Positions 34,398 to 41,470 of a DNA stretch of 64,000 nt are shown here, piece after piece; position 1 is the first letter of the stretch, and the number at the start of each line of letters is the position of its first letter. Position numbers and translations under genes: made by a program. The stretch comes from Demequina sediminicola. GTDB taxonomy: Bacteria; Actinomycetota; Actinomycetes; Actinomycetales; Demequinaceae. A model generated the notes under the pieces. It worked only from the letters and a program-made list of their open reading frames with translations, was not told the origin of the DNA and searched no databases. Location of the stretch: NCBI RefSeq assembly GCF_000975055.1, contig NZ_BBRB01000001.1, positions 565,751 through 629,750 on the forward strand, read 5' to 3'.

Positions 34398-35162
34398 TTA
34401 GCGCTGAAATCCCTCAATAACGGCGGGAACGAAAGAGTGAGTTTCTGGCAGCGATTCCACCCACACACGAGGTGGCTGTCGCAGCAAGTCATCGACGCGC
34501 ATCTGCACTGCGCGATCAGAAATGTGATTCCGGAGTTCAGCGAGGCCCTCGCCGAGAGCATCGTCCCTCGCTACCAAGACGGCGTAGAGACCGTTGCCCA
34601 AGCGAGCGATAGGGAAACCAGGGCCGTACGCCCCGAGGAGCGCGTCACCGATGGCGGCATTGCGCGTCATCCGCTTCCACGGATCCGCATCTCCAGTGCT
34701 GACATCAACCATGATGAGCGCATGCGTGCGCGGTACGCGAGTCCCTTCGCGAGCGGCGGCGCCATACACCTCGGCAAGGCGCTGTACGAGGTATTCACTC
34801 GTACCCAAACCAGACTCGGCGTCCTTCATCGCGGGCGGCCCCGTCACGTCGGGCGAGCCCTCGGTCCAGCCCTGGCACAGTGCCCTGACGAAAGAGACAG
34901 GAGCGGATCCGTATCCGGCCGATTCAAACAGGACGCCCACATCGTCAATGGCTTCTGTAATCCCCACACCAGCAGCAGCGCGAGCCTGACCCAAGCGATA
35001 CACCGCAGGCGCGGCGTCAAGGTTCGCTGCAAGCGCCTCAGTCACGGCTTCCGCAGCAGGCGTATACCAATCACCGGGGCGCAACCAGACCCGATCCATG
35101 CTCGCCGACTCCCAGCGACGCAGCAACACATTGCCGGCCGTCGGAGCTTCAAGGTGACTCAT
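34398..35162 (-). CDS. Degenerate GGDEF-domain protein
   Basis: This 254-residue cytosolic protein has an N-terminal part (about 1-110) that is alpha/beta and unrecognised. The C-terminal part (about 114-225) looks like a GGDEF domain: DAESGLGTSEYLVQRLAEVY matches the opening D-x-LTGL-x-NR helix, ALIMVDVS the metal-Asp strand, and ARLGNGLYAVLV stands where RxGGDEFxxL should be. The signature is lost (LGNGLY), so diguanylate cyclase activity is unlikely; nucleotide binding is possible. The ATG at MSHLEAP is chosen over a TTG two codons earlier. It is divergent from the membrane sigma-factor gene, with 170 bp between starts. Confidence 0.65.
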   Translation of the reverse strand: MSHLEAPTAGNVLLRRWESASMDRVWLRPGDWYTPAAEAVTEALAANLDAAPAVYRLGQARAAAGVGITEAIDDVGVLFESAGYGSAPVSFVRALCQGWTEGSPDVTGPPAMKDAESGLGTSEYLVQRLAEVYGAAAREGTRVPRTHALIMVDVSTGDADPWKRMTRNAAIGDALLGAYGPGFPIARLGNGLYAVLVARDDALGEGLAELRNHISDRAVQMRVDDLLRQPPRVWVESLPETHSFVPAVIEGFQR

Positions 35163-35332
35163 ACACAATGAGACGGCCTGGTCCCCGGCCTATGACGCGG
35201 TTTCACAAGAAACTTTTCACAACACCCACGCGGCAGGTGTGAGCAATTGGGCAGACCAAAGCCTTGCTTTCACAGGTATAGCCAGGAAGCATAGGGGTTT
35301 AACTGTATTTGTAGGCGAGAAAGGCTGTCCCC

Positions 35333-38284
35333 ATGAGCTCCGAAGCGATCGCGATATGGACGGAAACGTCCAGCGATCCTGAGCTGATCGCTGGTGTGCG
35401 CGCCGGCGATCCGGGTGCCTTTGGCGTGCTCTACGAACGTCACGTGGATGCCGCCCGCAAGGTCGCGACGCAGTACACCAACTCCCCCTCCGACGTCGAT
35501 GACGTGGTGTCCGAGTCGTTCTCCCGCATCCTGCGCGCGTTGCAGCGGGGAGATGGCCCGGACCTCGCATTCCGCGCTTACCTCTTCACCATCGTCCGCC
35601 GCACAGGCATGGACATCATCAACAAGGGGATCCGCACCAAGCCACGCGACGACATGTCGCCCTACGAGGCCGCCCTGGGCCACGAAGCGTCCTCCGACGA
35701 GCCCGCATTGGCCGGCTTTGAACAGTCGATGGTGGCCGACGCATTCCGTTCCCTTCCCGAGCGTTGGCAAGCCGTTCTCTGGTACACCGAGGTCGAGAAG
35801 AAAAGCCCGAAGGAAATCGCCCCGCTGCTGGGACTGAGCGCCAACGGCACGGCCGCGCTCGCCTACCGCGCACGCGAAGCACTGCGTCAGGCATACCTGC
35901 AGGAGCACCTCAATACGTCCGACGAGATTGGCTGCATGGAAGCCAACTCTCAGCTCGGCACTTATGTACGTGGCGGACTTTCCAAGCGTGAACACCAGCG
36001 TGTAGATGACCACGTGAACCAGTGCGCGCGATGCGCCGCTCTGGTGGTCGAGCTTCAGGACGTCAACCGCGGCATGCGCGCCGTCATTGCTCCCCTCATG
36101 CTCGGCACGATCGGCATGGGCGCGCTCCAGGGTGGCCTACCTATTGGAGGCGCTTGGGGCCCAGGCGGCGCAGCTGCAGGCTCGGGTTCCGCGGCCACTG
36201 CTGGCGGTGGGGTCGCCGCGACGACGGGCACCGGCGTGCTCAACAGCTTTGGTGCTGCAGGCATCATGGGCACCCTCACACAACTCGCGCTCCCCACTGC
36301 GGCCGTCGTAGGCGCGGGCGCACTCGTGTTCGGTGGGGTTCAACTCTTAGGGTCGAACGGCGACGTTTCCAATGACAGCGCACTTACGGACGGTGAGCCA
36401 GACAAGATCGTGCACGTGCTCGGCGATGACGAGTTCCCAGCAGACGGCAACGGCGACTCCGCCAGCACGGATGCTGGCACGGATACCGCCAGCGACGCCT
36501 CAACCGATGCCGATGAGAACGATGCCGCCAGCGACGCTATCGGCAACGACACGTCCCCCGGCGGCGCTACGGGCCCCGGCTCAACGCAGGGCGGCTCAGC
36601 ATACGTGCCCGGTTTCGGAACCCACAGTGGTGCCAATACGAATAGCGGCGCCGGAACGAACAGTGGCTCTGGCATCGTCCCTAACTCGGAACCAGACGGC
36701 GCCACGGGCGGCTCAGGTACGGGCAGCGACTCCTCTACACCAGGCGACAACTCTGAAACCCCAGACACAGGCACCAGCACGGGACCAGACCCCGCACCTC
36801 AGCCAGATCCTGACCCGGACCCGACCACCGACCCGACCGCGGACCCCGCCCCCGTCCCTCGCGACGCGTTGCGAATCAGCCGTTCTAGCCTCGACTTCCT
36901 CGAGATTCCACGAGACGCTCCAAGCATCGCTATGGAACTGTCGAACATCTCCTCCGTCTCCGTGGATGACGTCACCGCATCAATCAAGCTTCCCGATGGC
37001 CTGACCTTCGGCCTCGGAGGCGGCGGCGGTGGCAACGTCGCCGGCGATAGCGTTGCGCTCCAACGCAGCGTCTCAGCAGCGACCGCAGCAACGTTCGCAG
37101 TTGGCGACTGGGACTGCACCCTGTCAACGGATTCACAAACCGCGCTGTGCACCTCACCCCAGGTCGCTGCCGGCACCACGACAAGCCTCGACTTCCCCAT
37201 CGGCATCACTGCCGATGAACTGGCGGCCGATGCCGCAACCCTGTTCACGGTCAATGCAGGCGACGTGAGCGACACCTACTCGCTCCGTACCGGCCTGCGC
37301 ACCACCGACGATGACCTCGACGACGGCTTCGAAGATCAGGGCGGCCTCGCCGTCTCCCACTTCGGTGCACCCCTCATGGGATGTGAGCCTGAAACCGACA
37401 GATGCGACGAGACCATGGGTAGCAGCACACACCCCAACTCTGTCCTGGCCATCGACAACAACGCGGTCGCCATGGTGCCTCTACGTGACCTCGATGACCA
37501 ACGCAACGGCGGCACCACCACTGTCGAACTCCCCGAAGGCGCAGTCGTGACTCACGCCATCCTCGAATGGTCCGCCAACCGTCACGCACCCGGTACCGGC
37601 AACTCCTCGCGATACGGCGACGACTCCTGGGATGGCGCACTTGATTCGGCACTTCTCCGTGTGCCAGGCGGCGACTTCGCCCAGGTCGAAGGCGTCGAAG
37701 TCGAACTCATCAATCAGGGAGGGCGTGAGTACTATCGCTCGCGCGCCGACGTCACCGCGCTCGTCGAAGCCGCAGGCGACGGCGACTACTCACTCGCAGA
37801 CGTGGCACAGGCCGCATCGCAACTCGACGACGTTCCCACCTACTACTCGGGCTTCGCGCTCACCATCGTCTACGAGGACCCCGCAGTCCCCGCCACCACA
37901 GCCGTCAAGCTGCTCGAAGGCCCCCACTGGGTGTCGACGTCCGCACCCGTGCAGCGTGCGCTAGAAACCCAAAACGCCGCCGACGTGACCGTCTCATGGA
38001 CAGCATTCGAGACGGATTATGGCAACCGCGGCGACTCCGTCAAGGTCGACCGCACAGCGTTGACCCCGCTGCGCGGTGATTCGCTCGGATCCTCGAACAA
38101 CGCCGGCGACTCCTTCGCCAATGGCTCGGTGTTCGCCAACTCGCTCGGCACCGACGCGAAGAGCTTCTCCCCCATTCACGTTGAAGCTGGCTCACACACA
38201 GTGACCGTGGCCACCTCCGGGGACAACTTCTTTGTCGGCACACTCGCGATCACCATCGCGCCCGAATCGACTGAAGCACCCTAG
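35333..38284 (+). CDS. Membrane-spanning ECF sigma factor fused to anti-sigma zinc finger and extracellular domain
   Basis: This is one 983-residue polypeptide. Residues about 15-110 are ECF region 2 (DPELIAGVRAGDPGAFGVLY, DVDDVVSESFSRILRAL). About 138-195 is region 4 (FRSLPERWQAVLWYTEVEKK, SPKEIAPLLGLSANGTAALA). About 200-240 is a zf-HC2 anti-sigma finger (DDHVNQCARCAALV, His-x3-Cys-x2-Cys). A Gly/Ala-rich hydrophobic stretch leads to a membrane helix (about 315-340). Then comes an acidic Ser/Thr/Gly/Pro-rich stalk (about 345-507) and a large beta-rich domain to the end (AILEWSANRHAPGTGN, EGVEVELINQGGREYY). The ATG follows GAGAAAGG. The frame is open throughout with uniform codon use, so the fusion is real. 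It resembles the fused ECF53-type sigma factors as I recall them. Release of the sigma part would need proteolysis. Confidence 0.9.
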   Translation: MSSEAIAIWTETSSDPELIAGVRAGDPGAFGVLYERHVDAARKVATQYTNSPSDVDDVVSESFSRILRALQRGDGPDLAFRAYLFTIVRRTGMDIINKGIRTKPRDDMSPYEAALGHEASSDEPALAGFEQSMVADAFRSLPERWQAVLWYTEVEKKSPKEIAPLLGLSANGTAALAYRAREALRQAYLQEHLNTSDEIGCMEANSQLGTYVRGGLSKREHQRVDDHVNQCARCAALVVELQDVNRGMRAVIAPLMLGTIGMGALQGGLPIGGAWGPGGAAAGSGSAATAGGGVAATTGTGVLNSFGAAGIMGTLTQLALPTAAVVGAGALVFGGVQLLGSNGDVSNDSALTDGEPDKIVHVLGDDEFPADGNGDSASTDAGTDTASDASTDADENDAASDAIGNDTSPGGATGPGSTQGGSAYVPGFGTHSGANTNSGAGTNSGSGIVPNSEPDGATGGSGTGSDSSTPGDNSETPDTGTSTGPDPAPQPDPDPDPTTDPTADPAPVPRDALRISRSSLDFLEIPRDAPSIAMELSNISSVSVDDVTASIKLPDGLTFGLGGGGGGNVAGDSVALQRSVSAATAATFAVGDWDCTLSTDSQTALCTSPQVAAGTTTSLDFPIGITADELAADAATLFTVNAGDVSDTYSLRTGLRTTDDDLDDGFEDQGGLAVSHFGAPLMGCEPETDRCDETMGSSTHPNSVLAIDNNAVAMVPLRDLDDQRNGGTTTVELPEGAVVTHAILEWSANRHAPGTGNSSRYGDDSWDGALDSALLRVPGGDFAQVEGVEVELINQGGREYYRSRADVTALVEAAGDGDYSLADVAQAASQLDDVPTYYSGFALTIVYEDPAVPATTAVKLLEGPHWVSTSAPVQRALETQNAADVTVSWTAFETDYGNRGDSVKVDRTALTPLRGDSLGSSNNAGDSFANGSVFANSLGTDAKSFSPIHVEAGSHTVTVATSGDNFFVGTLAITIAPESTEAP

Positions 38285-38312
38285 AAGCCTCGCGGGCGGT
38301 CGGGCCTGTGGG

Positions 38313-38918
38313 CTAGCGCGCGGGGCGCGGACTCCAGTCCATATCGAGCTGACGTGCTGTGGCGGTGGCAAGTTCTTCATCCACGAGGCGGCTCACCACG
38401 TGAAGCGCCATGTGAATCCCTGACGTCAAACCACCGCTGGTGATGACATCGCCTGCATCAACCCAACGCACTCCCGCGACGGACTCGGAAACGTTCTCTT
38501 CCGCGAGGCCGTCAACATCCTCCCAGTGCGAGGTGGCAGGAAGACCCTGCAACGCTCCAGCTCGTGCGAACAAGAATGACCCCGTGCACACCGACGTTGG
38601 CAACACCGATTCCGCTGCAAGGTGCCGCACGGCCGCAAGCAAAGGCTCATTCGACAGCGCCACACCCAGGTCAATAGTGCCCGGGACCACAAGGACGTCG
38701 AGATCACTGACGGTGTTGGTGTCGACCAACTGCGTGAGCGTCATGCCACCAAACGCCGTGACGTCCTTGCCGCCCGGGCTCATCATGACGACCTCGAATG
38801 GTGCTTCCATACCGGCGCGTTCACGCAGTCGCGATGCCGTGAGGAACACCTCATACGGCCCGCCAGCATCGATCAGGTCAAAGTCGTCAAAGACCAAAAT
38901 TCCCACGCGCAGTGTCAT
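38313..38918 (-). CDS. DJ-1/PfpI-family protein
   Basis: This 201-residue protein has the DJ-1/PfpI fold: LRVGILVFDDFDLIDAGGPY at the start, VLVVPGTIDLG in the middle, and the nucleophile-elbow cysteine in LPTSVCTGSFLFARAG followed by the AGDVITSGGLTSGIHMALHV segment of the isonitrile-hydratase/AraC-linked branch. Members include amidases, isonitrile hydratases and glyoxalase-like stress proteins; the exact reaction cannot be told. It follows the MFS exporter gene by 30 bases on the same strand, so the two are probably one operon. Confidence 0.88.
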   Translation of the reverse strand: MTLRVGILVFDDFDLIDAGGPYEVFLTASRLRERAGMEAPFEVVMMSPGGKDVTAFGGMTLTQLVDTNTVSDLDVLVVPGTIDLGVALSNEPLLAAVRHLAAESVLPTSVCTGSFLFARAGALQGLPATSHWEDVDGLAEENVSESVAGVRWVDAGDVITSGGLTSGIHMALHVVSRLVDEELATATARQLDMDWSPRPAR

Positions 38919-38948
38919 GGCCCAAGCCTATGACCTTCAGCGGTGCTG

Positions 38949-40214
38949 CTAGACGATGACGGCGCTGGTAGTGCGCGGACGCACCACGAACCACAGTGAC
39001 GCAGCACCGATGAGGAGCGCACCGATCATGACGGTCGCCATCGAGAGCGCGGACATGCCGAGCACACCGATCAGTGGCGTCACAGCACCAGCAACGACGT
39101 TGTTGCCGGCACCGATCAGCGATGCGGCGGTGCCGGCCTCGGCACCGTGACCGTTGAGTGCCATCACCTGGACGGATGGCATCACCAGTCCGAGCGGCGG
39201 CACAATGAAGAACAGCGGCACGATGACGCCGATGAGGCCTACGTCCACGATGGAGCAGATCGCCAATGCGATAGCGCCGAGCGTCATGAGCGTGATGCCA
39301 ATACCGGCGACGGCTCGTGGTGCGAGGACACGCATGAGCCGGCTCGCGATTTGCGTGCAGGCAATCTGTCCGGCGGCATTGATGCCGAAGATCACACCGA
39401 ACTGCTGCGCCGAGACGCCGTACTGATCCTGGAGGACGAATGACGAGGAGGACAGGTAGCTGAACAGGGCCGTGAATCCCATGGCGCCCACGATGGCGAT
39501 TCCCACGAAGGCGCCGTCTCCGAGCAAACGTCGATAGCGTCGGGCGACTTCGCCCATGGTCTGCTTGCCGCGCATGTGGGCTGGACGGGTCTCGTGGAGT
39601 GCGAACTTTGCCACCAGCAACATCAGCACACCGTAGGCGGCGAGGACCACGAAGATTTCGCGCCAGTCGACGACCCGCAGCAGTTGCGAGCCGATGACGG
39701 GTGCGATGACCGGGGCAACGCCGGTCACGAGCGCCATGTTGGCGAGCATTCGAATGAGCGCTTGGCCGTGGAACATGTCGCGCACCATAGCCATCGCGAC
39801 GACGGCACCACCTGCAGCGCCGATGCCTTGGAACACGCGTGCCACCATGACCCACTCGACGGTAGGTGCGAACACCACTGCGAGCGACGCGAGGACGTGG
39901 ACTGACGTGGCGATCAGCAGGGGCCGCTTCCGGCCAACGGCGTCGGAGAGCGGTCCCACAATGAGCTGGCCCAGCCCGAAACCGATCATGGTCGCGGTGA
40001 GCGTCATTTGGATTGCCGCGTCAGAGGCTTGAAGGTCTGCCGCGACGGTGGGGAAAGCCGGGAGGTACAGGTCGACGGTGAATGGCCCGAGGGCGATGAG
40101 TGCACCGAGGATCAGCACGTACGCCAGTCGGCGTCGTTTGGTGATTCCGCCCGGGTTGGTGACGGGAACGTCAACGCTGGGGGCGACCTGCGTGGGGGCA
40201 GACAAAGGGCACAC
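38949..40214 (-). CDS. Bcr/CflA-type MFS drug efflux transporter
   Basis: This 421-residue membrane protein has twelve predicted helices. The N-half has LGPFTVDLYLPAFPTVAADL and the loop GPLSDAVGRKRPLL (motif A), then VFQGIGAAGGAVVAMAMVRD, a hallmark of the Bcr/CflA subfamily of the drug:H+ antiporter-1 group. The C-half ends in WFVVRPRTTSAVIV. The start is GTG with a weak purine site upstream. It lies downstream of the nrdB terminator and upstream of the DJ-1/PfpI gene. Substrate is unknown. Confidence 0.92.
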   Translation of the reverse strand: MCPLSAPTQVAPSVDVPVTNPGGITKRRRLAYVLILGALIALGPFTVDLYLPAFPTVAADLQASDAAIQMTLTATMIGFGLGQLIVGPLSDAVGRKRPLLIATSVHVLASLAVVFAPTVEWVMVARVFQGIGAAGGAVVAMAMVRDMFHGQALIRMLANMALVTGVAPVIAPVIGSQLLRVVDWREIFVVLAAYGVLMLLVAKFALHETRPAHMRGKQTMGEVARRYRRLLGDGAFVGIAIVGAMGFTALFSYLSSSSFVLQDQYGVSAQQFGVIFGINAAGQIACTQIASRLMRVLAPRAVAGIGITLMTLGAIALAICSIVDVGLIGVIVPLFFIVPPLGLVMPSVQVMALNGHGAEAGTAASLIGAGNNVVAGAVTPLIGVLGMSALSMATVMIGALLIGAASLWFVVRPRTTSAVIV

Positions 40215-40384
40215 TCTTTCGAGAAGAAGGGAACATCATCGGTTTGCGTCGGCCGGTCTCGGCTCGAGGGGGACTCCTGTGCCAACGCTGTTGCTGCTCA
40301 GTCTAATCCCGACCAGTTGGTAAAAAGTACCTTGACTTGCTCTTGCCTCGCCTATGGCGAGCCGGCCGGGTGCTGGTTGGTGAA

Positions 40385-40439
40385 ACGCAACGCAGCGAGG
40401 GGCCCCAGCATGATGCTGGGGCCCCTCGCTGCGTTGCGT
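40385..40439 (-). terminator. Very long terminator hairpin after nrdB
   Basis: A 27-base perfect inverted repeat (arms 40385-40411 and 40413-40439) surrounds a single central base. It contains GAGGGGCCCCAGCAT in the left arm and its complement on the right. It lies 16 bases past the nrdB stop. On the - strand TTTCACCAACC follows. The stem is unusually long and perfect for a simple terminator. Confidence 0.88.
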
Positions 40440-40454
40440 CTGCGCTGGTGTGCG

Positions 40455-41441
40455 CTACTTCTTGGTGGCCTGTGCGTTGACCTCGTAGGAGGTGTTGGTG
40501 GCTTCGAAGAAGTTCACCAACTGCAGGGTGTCGTTGGCGGTGGCCATCCACTTGGCGGGGTTGGACACGTTGTAGTGCGCTTCGAAACCGAGCTCTTCCA
40601 GGCGGCGGTCTGCGAGGTATCGCACGTACTGGTTCACATAGTCGGCGTTGAGGCCGAGGATGCCCTTGGGCAGGAGGTCGTGGTTGTACTTCTCTTCCAT
40701 CTCCACGGCGCCCAGGATCATCTGGCGAATCTCTTCGGCGAATTCTGGGTCCTGCAGGTCTTCGTTTTCTTCGAGGACAGTCAGGATCAGGTTGATGCCG
40801 AACTGGAGGTGCAGTGACTCGTCACGGATCACCCAGTCCATGAGCGATCCGAAGTTGCGCAGCAGGTTTCGCTGGCGGAACGAGAGCGCCACCATGAAGC
40901 CTGAGTAGAACCAGATGCCTTCAAGGATGACGTTGTAGGCCACGAGGTTGCGGACGAAGTCCTTCTTGCCCTCGGTGGTGGAGATGTCGAGCGTCTCCTC
41001 CGTCATGCGCTTGATGAACTTGACCTCGAACTCTTCCTTGGCCGCCATCGAAGGCACGGTCACGTGGGACTCGTAGGCTGCTTCGCGGTCCAGCGGGAAC
41101 GTCTCAAGGACGTACTCGAAGGACATGCAGTGGTTCGCTTCTTCCCACATCTGCTTGGCCAAGTACAGGTGGCACTCGGGGGCGTTGATGTACGGGTACA
41201 CGCCAAAGGCGAGTGCCTTGTTGACGAGCAGCTCGTTGGGGTTGAAGTAGGACATCAGGAAGGTGACGGCGTGCTTTTCTTCGTCCGTCATCTTCTTGAA
41301 GTCTGCGAGGTCTTCACCCAACTGGATCTCGTTGGGGAACCACGTGTTGGCTACGGCCTGGTTGTACAGGTCGTATGCCCACGGGTAGGTGATGGGCTTG
41401 AGGAGCAGCCCGTCCTGAATGCCGGTGCCAAGAATTGCCAT
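40455..41441 (-). CDS. nrdB: Ribonucleotide reductase small subunit, class Ic-like (Phe at radical site)
   Basis: This 328-residue R2 subunit has metal ligands Glu70, Glu101, His104, Glu174, Glu208 and His211. In EEANHCMSFEYV the position four after His104, where standard R2 has the radical Tyr, is Phe108. The first ligand is Glu, not Asp. The spacings (31, 3, 70, 34, 3) are those I recall for chlamydial R2c, which uses a Mn/Fe cofactor instead of a tyrosyl radical. So this is predicted to be a class Ic enzyme. It starts 29 bases after nrdA. The C-terminal tail (YEVNAQATKK) lies outside the metal domain and would bind NrdA. Confidence 0.92.
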   Translation of the reverse strand: MAILGTGIQDGLLLKPITYPWAYDLYNQAVANTWFPNEIQLGEDLADFKKMTDEEKHAVTFLMSYFNPNELLVNKALAFGVYPYINAPECHLYLAKQMWEEANHCMSFEYVLETFPLDREAAYESHVTVPSMAAKEEFEVKFIKRMTEETLDISTTEGKKDFVRNLVAYNVILEGIWFYSGFMVALSFRQRNLLRNFGSLMDWVIRDESLHLQFGINLILTVLEENEDLQDPEFAEEIRQMILGAVEMEEKYNHDLLPKGILGLNADYVNQYVRYLADRRLEELGFEAHYNVSNPAKWMATANDTLQLVNFFEATNTSYEVNAQATKK

Positions 41442-41470
41442 GACTGTGCGTTCCTTTTCCGTCTGCCGAC

